The notes under the pieces were generated by a model, which searched no databases, was not told the DNA's origin, and saw only the letters and a program-made list of their open reading frames with translations. The translations under genes and the position numbers were made by a program. Source: Polytrichum commune (taxonomy: Eukaryota; Streptophyta; Polytrichopsida; Polytrichales; Polytrichaceae). Taken from it: 64,000 bases of DNA. Shown in pieces: positions 25,755-37,800 of this stretch; within the stretch, counting starts at the first letter, position 1; every line of letters begins with the position of its first letter. The stretch spans positions 15,438,001 to 15,502,000 of the forward strand of contig OX485803.1 in assembly GCA_950295325.1 (NCBI GenBank), given 5' to 3'.

Positions 25755-28121
25755 CCCATAAAAGCATAGACCGGTACTCTTGGTCGAAGTTGCTCTCGCT
25801 CTTTCGCCATGAATTGTTGCGACGGATGAATGTCTAGTTGAGAAATTAACCCTTAAAGGATTTGGAGTCGCTCAATACAATGGGCATATACACACAACTT
25901 ACACGAACCTTACCAAGTTCATAAATCATATGTGATATATCTATGGGTTTGAACTCTTATTATATACATTGTTTTATGTCGAGGAGACAATCAAAGCACG
26001 TTCATACTTGACATTGATGATTATGTATATGCATACAAGGGCACTTAGGTTGCGTACGGTGGGACCTTGGTGTCATGTACATACTCCATCTCGAAACTTA
26101 ATTCATGCCTTTAATTTGCCTGTGTAGCTCTCAACAAGAGCAGTTGTTTGCCACCTTCCTCGACTGAATCGGGCTTATATTGACGTTGCTGCAACCTTTG
26201 TGCAAGGGGGCCTGTGGGATTATGAGGACCTGCCACACGACTCAATTGAACTCACATCTTCAACGACACCAAGCTATTCAACCGGTTGAAATAAAATTTA
26301 AAAAAAGTAAGTTCAGGGTTAATTTTGACATAATTAACTAAAAACAAAAGTGCATTTAACTCAAGTCAAATACATGTTTTTGTACTACGCCTGATGGTTT
26401 ATTGGGATGCTATTTAATTACTTTGAAACTCGTTATTGACATGAATATAATTTCTTCCATTTGATACCTATAACACAAGGTTATATTTTCTTTAGAAATA
26501 CACACCTAAATGCTATATAATAACATGTATTACTTATTTGTGTGGTTTGGGTTTAATTGCACCCCTTCCTTAGTTCCAAACTTTGAAAGAATAACTTAGG
26601 AGAAAACAACATATGAGAGCCTATGTAAGTTGGGGGGGGGGGGGGGTGCACTCAATGTAGTGTACACATTTACAAAATGTTTTTTTGATGTTTGGGTACA
26701 CAAGTCCCATATTATAGGCAAGGGCAACGACATTAAAACAACATAGAGGTTGGGTTTGGACGTTGTTAAATGAGATTCCATATATGAAAATGGAAGCTAA
26801 TGATGGTTTCAAACTACAAAATAAAACTCAATAGAAAAAATTAATGGACCTCATTGTTTACAACACCTCAAGGACTGTCGAGCTTAGAATGGTTAAGAAT
26901 TCTTGGAAAACAATTCTTGCATACCAATACATTAAACAAAAGACACCTTGTTTACTTATAAAAGGTTTTCAAGGCTTCCATATAAGCCTCTTAATAGGAT
27001 TGCATAATAGTCAACTTTTAAATTTAAATCTAAAATTAGTAATAGTATTATTATTTTGGGGGGGGGGTAATCTAGTCTAAGTTATTCTAAACTAAAAAAA
27101 GGATTGTCTTATACCAAAAGTAACAAATTTTGAACACTTTGATAGGGTCATAAATACACCTTCTTATAAACATATGAAAATGATAGTCCTTTGTACACCT
27201 TATACTATGTTTAAACCAAGATTAAAGGTATTTAATTTTGATGTTTAAAAAATGTATATCAAAATGATATTTATTTGGTTTGCATGTCCTTTTTATGTCA
27301 TGAAGAACTTGTTACATCTGCGTATTTGTTTTTAAAGGAAAGCAAATGAATGTCTCTAGTGTGATTTCTAGGATACAACATGGTTCAACCAATCTCCAAA
27401 TATCAACATGGAGCTCATAAATATGTAAAAATCTATGTTTTCATAAATTTTAGATGTTAATAAAGACATCATATGTTCAACACGATAGGACAACATGCAA
27501 AAGAGGTATATCTTGAAGATATTTTGTGATTTCAAAAGACATTCAATGATACTAAGGTTCATATAGGACTATGATACAAACCTAAAGTAATATTAATTGC
27601 ATTGAAAATATTTTTAAAATGTTATGGACAACCACTACCACCACTACCAATTGTTTGTTGTATACCATTAGATAAGGAGATCATCCCTTGAATCATTGGC
27701 CTCATTATCTCCGGAAGTTTTAGGAGAGAGAGGAAGATGAGTCAGTACTTGACAACCATGGTGAACAAAATACTCAAGTTCCACCACTTTGAGTGGCTCG
27801 TACTTATTTGGTACATGTTGGCATTGATAATGTACCTTAAAAATTCACATGCACATGGGGTTGCACTACTAAGGTAGGGGTGGCAATTTCCGTGCGGGTC
27901 CTAAAGTCGACCCCTACAATTTCGGGCTGGGTCCACAAATCCACCCAACTTTGTTTGAAAAAGCACCCACAAAGGCACACTATGGTGAATACTTGTGAAA
28001 GTAGGCGGCGTTATTAAAATATCATAAAATATACATACTAAATCAGCACACTAAATTTAAGTGTCATTTTAGAATGACAAAGAGAATTTCAAATGGTAAG
28101 TCAAAAAAATTATAACCTCAA
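25755..28121. other. Intergenic, no gene recognised
   Basis: AT-rich, with a poly-G run at 26631-26646 and another near 27058-27067. No transposon ends or conserved coding regions were seen. A short segment near 27878 (TAGGGGTGGCAAT) resembles hAT-type ends but has no partner. Confidence 0.45.
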
Positions 28122-29065
28122 TGTTAAGGGGATTGCTATTTCCACACCTTTTTTGGTTAGATTCACACCTTTTTGCCGGTTCGGTTGCCGTGTCACTGAG
28201 GCGCCTATATATGAGATTCTTCATGGTGCATCCGGACCGTTGATCCACCAAGGCCCATCCAAGAGCCTCAATGATCCTAGGTGGCGGTGGGGTGGGGGGC
28301 GGGGCTTGCCACCAAGGCGGGGTGGGGCCGTGGGCCTCATGTCTTTTTTGGGGAGGCCGGATTTAGGGTGGTGTCGGGCCTAGTGGCTAGGCGGGCCCAT
28401 TGGCTAGGCCTACTTATTATATAACTAGTTGGTTAGCCTTACTCTACTTACTAAATGACTAATTGGTTAGCCTTACTCTACTTACTAAATAACTAGTTGG
28501 TTAGCCTTACTCTACTTATGGTCACTCTTCTTAATTGGACATGTATATTTGAGTGGTATATGTGCAAGTCTTGAAGTTAAGCTTTGATGCGTTAAAGTAT
28601 TGGAGAGGCTTACCAACTAGTTATTTAGTAAGTAGAGTAAGGGTAACCAACTAGTCATTTAGTAAGTAGAGGAAGGCTAACCAACTAGTCATTTAGTAAG
28701 TAGAGTAAGGGTAACCAACTAGTCATTTAGTAAGTAGAGTAAGGGTAACCAACTAGTTATATAATAAGTAGGCCTAGCCACTGGGCCCGCCTAGCTATTA
28801 GGCCCGACACCACCCTAAATCCGGCCTCCCCAAAAAAGACATGAGGCCCACGGCCCCATCCCGCCTTGGTGGCAAGCACCACCCCCGCCCCCCACCCCAC
28901 CGCCACCTAGGATCATTGAGGCCCTTGGATGGGCCTTGGTGGATCAACGGTCCGGATGCACCATGAAGAATCTCATATATAGGCACCTCAGTGACACGGC
29001 AACCGAACCGGCAAAAAGGTGTGAATCTAGCCAAAAAAGGTGTGGAAATAGCAATCCCCAATATT
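28122..29065. mobile_element. Large foldback element (about 940-bp palindrome)
   Basis: Two arms of about 430 bp (roughly 28122-28515 and 28620-29065) are inverted copies, separated by a short spacer. The outer part of each arm is GC-rich and unique in the window, starting GGGGATTGCTATTTCCACAC. The inner part carries several tandem units of about 33 bp with CTACTTACTAAATGACTAG and TTGGTTAGCC. The number of inner units differs between arms. The similar open frames on opposite strands (28093-28383 and 28798-29061) are mirror images of the same arm, not two genes. Foldback DNA transposon is the likely class. Confidence 0.85.
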
Positions 29066-29330
29066 AATGAGGATTTTGTAATTTTATTTGACCTCCAAGT
29101 TGATTACATGCTTCATTGATGGTTTCACTTCCGGAATGAAATCCCAATGAATTGCTTATTTACTAATTGGAAGTGCACATATATATTGGATTTTAGACCT
29201 TGAAGGCGAAGTGCACTCAATATGGGATTTGTAGTCAAGTGGGCTTCCCCATAAAGAAGGATGAAGTTTTTAGTGTCATCCGCGAGGCCTTCATCCCCCG
29301 AAGGCACGAGTGTAGGTGCTGGTTCACCCT

Positions 29331-29849
29331 AGCCCTATGCTAAGGGCTTGCATCGTAAGCTTCAACATGCAACTTTATAAGATCTACACTAAATATGGTA
29401 TTTAGTGTCACCAATTCTAATTGTCTCGCTCAATACTAATTCTAAACCGTGGTATAGTGGTCACTGACACTAAATGTGAACCCAACATTATTTGTCATTC
29501 CTTATAAATTATGTTGGGGGGTTATAGATTTAAAATGTTGCAATTACTGTCACTTGCCAAGTAATTTTTCATCCAAATTTCCATCATCCATGACAATGTT
29601 TCATGGCAAGTTGCTGACAAGAGAAGCTAGGGTCTTGGCCAATGGATGAACTCATCCACCGTCCATGACAATATTTGTTCACTTATTCATAAGAAGTGTC
29701 ATCCGAAAAGTTACCATAGTGGCATTAAATACCATATGACACTAAGTATCATATTTAGTGTACTATTGCTTTCTAGAATACTTATAGTAGGAAACACATT
29801 CTGAGGGCACGCCTTTGTTACATTTTAAAGCAAGGGCGAGGTTGATTGT
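29331..29849. repeat. Segmental duplication, right copy (contains MITE copy C)
   Basis: Direct copy of 25235-25754, including the CACTAAATA-family MITE at 29385-29762 and its flanks. The copies differ by scattered substitutions and small indels, so the duplication is not brand new. The two copies lie 4.1 kb apart and bracket the foldback element. Confidence 0.85.
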
Positions 29850-30112
29850 GGCATGTAACTGCATGAGGCACTATCCCAGGCGGAGGAGAGCGATACAACG
29901 CCTGGCATGTGAGAAATTGCCCCATAGTATTCATTGTGTCAACCATGATGAACTCAACAAGGTTGCATTGATCATACGCACCATCCTGGAGGGACAAATT
30001 TAGGCTAACAATACAACCATGTAGGTAAAAACAAATAGACCCATGAACAATGCTTCTTGCGATTTCATGACCCATTGAACTCAACAAAGTTGTTGACTGT
30101 TGCTATGTATTA

Positions 30113-30240
30113 GGTAATCGTTTTATTGGAAAGGTTATCGGTGCAGAACCGGTTCTGTCAAGGTAGCGAGCCCGCGAGGGCGAGCCAGCTGGACAGAACC
30201 TGTTCTGCATTGATGACCGGTTCCAATAAAATGATTACCG
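30113..30240. repeat. Hairpin, arms about 60 nt
   Basis: The left part GGTAATCGTTTTATTGGAA pairs with TTCCAATAAAATGATTACC, and pairing continues inward through GCAGAACCGGTTCTGTC / GGACAGAACCTGTTCTGC to a GC-rich centre near 30170-30185. It resembles a foldback MITE. It lies immediately next to a second inverted-repeat element at 30243-30498 that shares AACCGG words. Confidence 0.75.
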
Positions 30241-30242
30241 GA

Positions 30243-30498
30243 CGTAACCGGTTGGCCGCTTTGTTGAGCCGCGCAGGTGACCTAAACAATGGGTCACCTG
30301 TCGTCTTCTTCAACGATGTCGTCTTCCTCCAACATTTGAGATTTGGGCGCTGCTGGAGATTTGGGTGTAATCTGTCTACATCCGATTTAGATGATCATAA
30401 CCGGCTGGGATGTCGAGGTTATCGTCTGCAAACCTGTGTGCTCAGAGCCAATCGTGTAGTGCCACCTCGGCAAAACAAAGCGGCCAACCGGTTACGGA
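30243..30498. mobile_element. Short element with 23-bp perfect TIRs
   Basis: The left end CGTAACCGGTTGGCCGCTTT and the right end AAAGCGGCCAACCGGTTACG are perfect inverse complements over about 23 bp. The interior is about 210 bp and relatively GC-rich. No target duplication could be identified, partly because of the adjacent hairpin. It sits about 300 bp upstream of the GRXS16 start codon, inside the likely promoter region. Confidence 0.75.
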
Positions 30499-30796
30499 CA
30501 TAGCATGCGGTCTTTCTATAAAACAAGGGGAAAACCAATGGTAAGTGGCCCGGTTGGGGATCCACAAGTGGAGATGCTCTACACCCACCCTAATTGACAT
30601 GTTGATTAGTGTAATTGCTAACTAGGGACGGAGTTAGGGACGATTAACTTACACATGTGCTTGAAAGCACGGCAATAGGGCTCTCCACCTCACCCACTAA
30701 TAACATACTCATACCAGCTCTTCCTCTTCCTCCTCAAGACGAAGAAGAAAGATTGAAGAGCCTAAGCATTGGCGGTGTTGCCATCGCAGTGCGGCT

Positions 30797-33543
30797 ATGG
30801 CGATGGCGATGTCTATGGCCTCCTCCTCCGTCCTTGCCCTCTCCCCCCCCTCCACAACTCCTACTTCCACCACCGCCACCGCCATCACTACTATCCACAC
30901 CTCCTGCACTCTCTCCTTCTCCAATCCTGCAATTCAATTTTCTGCCGCTTCTGCGGGGTTACGCTGCACACGGGCGGTGCAAAATCCGCCACTGCTCAGC
31001 GCCCGGAGGGCGTCGAGGGGCGTGGTGTCGTGCTCTGTGAAGAAGCTCGCAGACGTGGAGTCAGTGGAGCTCACTGACGACGTGTCTGTGTTTCCTTCAG
31101 CTCCGGGCATTTATGCGGTTTACGATAAGGCGGGCTCCTTGCAGTACGTGGGGTTGTCGAGGCGGGTGTCTTCCAGCTTGCAGTCTCATCTCCGGGACCT
31201 TCCTGAGCTTTGTGCATTTGCTAAGGTGAGATTATTTGATGCTAAGGTGAGAGAAATTGATGATGGAAGAATTTTATGCTAAGGTGAGAATTTGAGGATT
31301 GGGACGTCGGATGTGGCGTGTGGGTAATGGCTATGGAGGTTGTGGAAATGCTATGTGTGAATGTGGTGGAATTGGCCACCAAATGTGGCATGCAATCGAA
31401 TTTTCTTTCGTGGAAACATCCAGTGCTTTAAATGTTGCTGGCATTGTGCTAGTTGACGCTGTAATTTCTCATTTCGGCCTACCTACGGTTTCCACTTTCG
31501 TGTATTTGTTGTGAAGACATTGATAAGAGAAACTAAACCTGAGAATCTAGGGTTTATCAACCCAGATATAATTTGAGGATTGGAATATCAGATGTAGCGT
31601 GTACGTAGTGGCTATTACGTTGGCAGTTGAGGTATTGTCATGTGCGAATGTGGTCGAACAGGCCACTAGATGTGTCATGCAATCCAACCCTGTATGGTTA
31701 ATTTTTCTCCGTGCAAACATCCAGTGCTTAAATTGTGCTAGTTGACTCTGTGAATTCTCATATAGGGCTACCTGCGCAATCCCCTTTTCATGCGTATCTG
31801 GTGTGAGGACACAGGGTTGAGACACTGATTAGAGAAATTAAATTTGAGAATCTAGGGTTTATCAACTTGACTTGCAAGGCTTGGTCCCAATCATATCCTA
31901 TGTTCTTCCAATCTGAAGTACAAACTGCAAGAAATTGCTCATGAACACAAATACGAACACTTTGTGTTGCGTGGCATTGGCTATCACATTGATGGTTCTA
32001 GTAATGTCGTATTTGAATGTGGTGGAGTTGGCCACCACTGAATGCGTCATCCACTCGAACCCTGTATGGTCAAAGTTCCGTATCTGTAAAGACACTGATA
32101 AGAGAAACCATATAGGTCATATATTGTATCAGTGTCTTTCACCATACAGGGTTTCTCTTATCAGTGTCTTATCAGTGTCTTTACAGATACAATATATGAC
32201 CTATATGGTCAAGACACTGATAAGAGAAACCAGTTTTAAGAATCTAAGGTTTATCAACTTGAATTGCAAGGTCTGGTCCCGACCATATCCTATGTTCTTC
32301 CAATTTAAAGTACAATCTGTAATAAATTGCAGGTGAACATGAATATGAACGTGAGTGAATGTGGCATCCATTGTTTAACCCACATAGTATTTCTATAAAC
32401 CCTAAAAGCCGACAAGGACCATTTTATGTGAGCCCTGATTTCCAGTTTTCAAATGCAGTTGAATTGTAACCTTAGGACGCTCATTGCTTTAATTGGTTTT
32501 TGGAACAAATTAGCAAGATGTAAATTTATCATGTGAGCTGCCCGTTTGTTCAAATGTTTTTGGTATGTAGGTTCAGTAAGAGAGGCCTCATTGTGGTAGT
32601 GAACCTCTCACCGATCCCATGCACTTTTCATTTTTCAATGGCACAGGTTTGCTCAGGTCACTAATCAGCAGACCAGAAGCTCTTGCACAATGTTTTAGAC
32701 ATACAGTACTAATCTAACACCACTTAGGTGTTTAGCATTATGCAAGAGGCTCAATTCATATTGATTGTGGGATATTAACCTTGGATATTCTATGCTGGCA
32801 CAGTTTGTAGTGATTGATGCACCTGAGCGTGCTGCTCTCACGGATGCATGGAAGGCATGGATGGAAGAGCACATCAACAATGGAGGAAACATTCCTCCTG
32901 GTAATGTTTCTGGCAACACCACATGGACAGCAAGGAAAGCAAGGAGTGCAAAGCCTGAGATCCGGCTCACACCTGGGGCGCATGTGAAGCTTACTGTCCC
33001 GCTTGAAACCTTGGTAGACAAAATTGTGAAGGAGTTTAATGTTGTGGCCTTCATCAAGGGTACGCGAACATCTCCACAGTGTGGCTTCTCACACCGGGTG
33101 TTGACCATATTGAATGAGCATGGTGTCGACTACGAGGTCCTGAATGTGTTGGATGAAGATCATAATCCTGGTTTGAGGGAAACAATCAAGCAGTACAGTC
33201 AATGGCCGACAATCCCACAGGTTAGTTTTAGGGCTGTCGCAATCGAACCAGATACATGGCCTGCAGACCTACTTTGTTGCTCTTTTTCTTTTCTTTTCTT
33301 TTCTTTTCCTTGTACTTGATTCATTTGCATCTTCATACTTTTTTTTGACCGAGCTTTGTGAACTCAATAGTGCAGTTGTCAACGTTGTGGTAATCTCATC
33401 CAGCCAGACTTCCCTTGTATCTGATTACACAGAATTGGCTCTTTCTCATGCAGTTATATGTGAAGGGGGAGTTCGTAGGTGGAGCTGATGTGTTGGATGA
33501 GATGGTACAAAGTGGGGAGATAAAAGATCTATTTAAGAAGTAG
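30797..33543 (+). CDS. GRXS16: GRXS16-type plastid protein: GIY-YIG domain plus CGFS monothiol glutaredoxin
   Basis: Three exons: 30797-31225, 32804-33220, 33454-33543; both introns are phase 0 and GT-AG; 311 aa (Arabidopsis GRXS16 is about 293 aa). Residues 1 to about 78 are Ser/Thr/Ala-rich, as in a chloroplast transit peptide. Residues 100-145 hold the GIY-YIG-type fold (GIYAVY ... YVGLSR). After a linker containing AWKAWMEEH and RLTPG, the glutaredoxin domain (about 205-311) carries [12 protein letters not shown] with active-site Cys236, the WPTIPQ cis-Pro region (276-282) and [10 protein letters not shown] for glutathione binding. The family acts in plastid redox control and Fe-S cluster handling; the GIY-YIG part has reported nuclease activity in Arabidopsis. 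A TATA-like CTATAAAAC lies at about 30514. Intron 1 (1578 bp) is built largely of tandem and inverted repeats. The gene converges on the PPR gene. Confidence 0.96.
31291..32351. repeat. Tandem and inverted repeats inside GRXS16 intron 1
   Basis: Units starting at 31291 (TTTGAGGATTGGGACGTCGG) and 31572 (TTTGAGGATTGGAATATCAG) are about 281 bp each. A third diverged unit begins near 31968. The tail phrase TGCAAGGCTTGGTCCCAATC occurs at about 31874 and, altered, at about 32266, followed both times by CATATCCTATGTTCTTCCAA. At 32081-32231 the phrase AAGACACTGATAAGAGAAACC appears directly twice and inverted once, and a 23-nt perfect inverted pair occupies 32108-32130 and 32186-32208. Confidence 0.85.
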
Positions 33544-34834
33544 GTGACATGCTGTGTATTGTAGTCAGTCAACTTAGAGTAGACATCATTGATAGCCGAG
33601 GGGTAGTTTTCATTTTTGATAATCCATTGCCCTTCTCTCTTAGTAGCAAAAGTTTCTCAGGAGTAAACAGAACTTTGCAAGTCCCTCCATATTTGAAACA
33701 AACGAGACACACCATGTACACCTCCTTTATTCTGAATTTCAAATACTTTATGTGGAGTTGTGGAGAGGTAACATCTACATCTACAATGCATTGTAAGCGA
33801 CACTTGGGAACGCATTTAGCACTAACTGTATGGAGGAGTGTTGTTTTGGTCGTGGACTCATTTCTGCCTGCTTTGTTGGAAATTTTTGAAAATGTTATGA
33901 AAGATAGTGTTACGCAGGATGCACTTATTGACCCCAGCATACTCATCTGAACATTATGTCTTGTTCAAGCTTAATGAGCAATATAAAATTTACTCACTAG
34001 ACCTTGATTTTGCTATTGTCAGGGTGGCCTTTATGTCCCCTATGGGAAGACATTAGTGCCTTGCAATTGTGGGTGGTGAGTTGACATTCTCATGTTCACT
34101 GTAAGGCTGTAAAGTGGTCACAGATCTGATACAAAATAAGAAAAAGAAAAAGTAAATAATAAGTTAAGAAGGCCTTCACAGGAATAATACATTGCAGATG
34201 GATCATGCCCATTTGCAAACCTCTGCTTATGTTCATCCTGAATTCACATGTTCTGCAATGAGGAATGAAGCAGAAAACTTAGAATAGGTTCAATACACTT
34301 TTATAACACTGCCATTTGTAGGAAAAAAGTACTTCCACTGACTCCAAAGAGACATGAGAAATCCCATTTTGACATAATGTACCTGCATTTTGCAACAGCT
34401 CACCATGATTTAAAAGTTGACCGCAATTTAAACAGGTGCAGTAGAGGCATCCCTCCCTGGAAACTTCGGTACAAAGAAATAGCTTCATGCACATGACTTT
34501 CAAGATGCTCATCGCAACTGAATAATTTGACAGGAGGCTTAACAGTCAGTTTAAGAACATCATCACACAACAAACATGAAACAACAACATAATTGGATGT
34601 TGATGTCAAATCCACCCAATTTGAGCAGATGCTTGATCCATGAAAGTATGCCACTAGAGAATAAATAGCAGGGTTACACCTTAGGACTATTACTGCAATT
34701 CAAGCAGCAATACGGTTGTTCGAAATGAGCCTCCATATCTACAATTTCTCTGAAATGCGGTGCTGGGCTTTTGTCCCAATGTACAAATCTATACACATTA
34801 TAAGGTCTCTCTATCTATATACACACTGACTATA
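33544..34834. other. Convergent 3' intergenic region between GRXS16 and the PPR gene
   Basis: About 1.3 kb between the two stop codons, expected to hold both 3' UTRs. No further gene or element is recognised. A 133-codon plus frame at 33549-33950 overlaps the GRXS16 3' side and has no family signature. Confidence 0.6.
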
Positions 34835-37800
34835 TCACAACAGCCTGATGATGCACAGATTGAGTGCATCAACATAGAAATACAGCAGGCAGGGCTCGAT
34901 CATTCCAGCTTGTGCCAAGGTTTTGCACAAGTGGAGGTACTGGATTACCAGATTTTCCTTTTGCAAGGTGCGAAGCACCGCCAGCATTACATGTGGATCG
35001 GGTCGAAATCCTCGTGTCATCATCTGGTCCAATGTCTCTGCTGCCTGTTGGAAGTGTCCCCCTTTCAAGAAGCCACCTATCAGTACTGTGAAGGTCTTCT
35101 TTGTGGGCTTCGGCCCCATGTTCTCCATCCTGGATCAGCAATTTCCCAGTTCAACAAAGAGCATTCAAGCACTTTCAAAGGTAGAGTGCTGCAGAGGGGG
35201 ACATCATCTCTATGCCATCATCTCTATGCAGCACTTGATTTCTTTGGGATACATAGGTAGATGGGTCTTAAATGGTTACTTTTTCTGACTAGCCCCCTTC
35301 TTCTAGGATTTGAAACCCTCAATCAGTACAAGATGGTTAGCAAATCCAAATTGAGGCTGTAACCAATTTCCTATTGTTTAGAGCTCATATGAATATTTTA
35401 TCCATTACCAAGTAAGATTCTTGTGCTCAATAAATGTCACAAAGGCCCCCCTCCCCAATTATGTTCATTATTGAACTTAAAATGATTATCATATTTTGCA
35501 TACATAATCCAGTCTTTGTTAAACACATGTCTTTTTGGTATCTGTTCTTGAAGCCACACCTCCCCACATACCACTCAAATATAGTTGTCGAATTAAAATA
35601 GGTAATCAAATTAGGCTTGTCTACCTTATGCAAACCATATGGAGTAGATGGATAAGACATGTGAACCTATTTCATTTCTGACCCATTATGGACACCTACA
35701 ATTTAGGATACAGTGGACATGAAGCATATGTTACATGGTCCCCCAAAAATTAAAAACCAAATGGAGGCATAGCATGACCTATGTGCACCTATATGGCGAG
35801 TCCACCATGTAGCACACTGTGAGATAAATAAGTGACTAGGCTCCAACATAGGTAAGGCCATGAGTTTGCCAATTTTACACTTCAATGAATAAGATTGAAG
35901 GCATTGAAAGCAAGTGTGGCATGTCGGTTGTGGTCTCGCATTCTGACAATCATGAGGTGTTGGGCAAGATCATCATAGATTATTCAAGAAGCACTTTATC
36001 CTAAGCAAAAGGTGGGGCATGACCACAATAGGTTGCACAAACGGATGCCCGACCCTATGTGATCGAAATGGGTCATGAAGATATGATTTAAATATTTTGA
36101 GCTGCATGACTCTGAATCCACTTTGAGAGGCTAATCCAATGAGATAATCAACATATGTGTCGAATGACTCTTAAGTACCCAAACTCGCCAAAGTGTCCCG
36201 AATAGGTGCAGTTACGATAGGGTTAGCAAGCCATCGTGTTTTAAGGTTCTTGCAGGGAAATCTGAAGGGTTGATCTCACATGGTTGAATTTTTCTATAGT
36301 AAAAACTGAGTAGGTAGGTGAGCAACAGGGAGGTAGTCAGATAAGAAGCCAAAAGAGAACATGAAGAGAACCAGAACAGATAGACAAGCACAACTGCAGA
36401 CTTGCTAAGAGAAGTCCAATTACAGGAGGGGCTGAGTTGAAGAAAGAACAAGGACCTATGGAGGATACGAGATGCTGCCACTCGCTGGTTTCCAAAACCA
36501 CAAATGCCAATGATTGTGTTGTACATTTCAATGGGTGGCGCTCGTCCAGAGAACTTCATCTGCCAAAGTGCTTGCTCGGCCTCCACTCCTTTCCCTGCAA
36601 TACAGTACATTGCCAGCAACCGTTCGTAGATGCCAGATAATCTTTCAGGATTACCAACCCCCTCGGCCCACTGAGCGATCTCCTGTGCCTCCCGGTGAAG
36701 ATTGTCTTGGTAGTTGGTGAAAGCCTGGAGCTCATGTTCCTCCAGTTCATGTATGGCTCTGCTTCGGACAAATGTCCTCAGCTGCCGTTGTGCGAGTGTG
36801 AGCTGCATCCAAATTGGCTTCCTTGATCAATGACCCATGTGCACAGCGGACATTAGAGATGAAAAGGCAATGAAGGATAACCTCCAATTTGAATGCATCA
36901 AACTCTAACGATTTTCCATGGCAGACTCAGAAAATAGGTAAGAGAAACACATGAACAGGAGCAGGAATAACAGATGCAATGCCAATGGAGGATAATTGAA
37001 CAACCAAACCCTATTGATCTTCCATTGCAGACTCTAAAAATAGGTCAAAAGAACACATGAAACAGGAACAAAAATTACAGGTGCAATGCCAATGAAGGCT
37101 AACCAAACACCACACCCTGATGAATTTTCCATGGTGGACTCTGAAAATTGGTACAACACATGAAACAAGAGCAGAAGTTACAGATGCAATGCCAATGAAG
37201 GATACCCGAACAAAACCCATTTGAAAGCGCCAAATCCTAATGAATTGTCAATGGCAGACTCTGAAAACAGGTCAAAGAACACATGAAACGGCAGAAATTG
37301 CAGATGCCATGCTAATGAAGGATAACCGAGCACCCAAACCTATTTGAATGCACCAAACCCTGATGATTTCTCCATGGCAGACTCTGAAAATAGGTCAAAA
37401 GAACACAAGAAATAGGAGCAGAAATTACAGATGCAGTGCCAACAAAGGATAACCGAGCAAACCAAACCCATTTGAATATTCCATGGCAGACTCTGAAAAT
37501 AGGTAAAAATAACTCATGAAATACAAGCAGAAATGACAGATGCAATGCCAGTGAAGGATAACATAGTAACCAAACCCGTTTGAAATTTTCATGGCACACT
37601 CTGGAAATAGGTAAACAGAACACATGAAAGAGGAGTAGAAAGGACAGATGCAATGCCAATGAAGGATAACCGAGCAACCAAACCCATATGAATTCTCCAT
37701 GGGGGACTGAAAATAGGTCAAAAAATGAACACAAGAAACAGGAGCAGAAAGGTGATTGACCTGCTCTTGTTCCTTGACAGCAGCGAGAAGTGCTGCACTG

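Noticed and set aside
28093-29061. Two similar open frames of 96 and 87 codons on opposite strands
   Set aside because: They are the two arms of one palindrome; the similarity comes from the foldback, and no protein family is recognisable.
25235-29849. LTR retrotransposon with 0.5-kb LTRs
   Set aside because: Direct repeats exist, but there is no primer-binding site, polypurine tract, 5-bp target duplication or coding region, and the repeat contains a complete MITE.
33549-33950. 133-codon plus frame and 125-codon minus frame in the convergent 3' region
   Set aside because: Overlapping open frames in both directions with no domain, just downstream of the GRXS16 stop; more likely UTR sequence.
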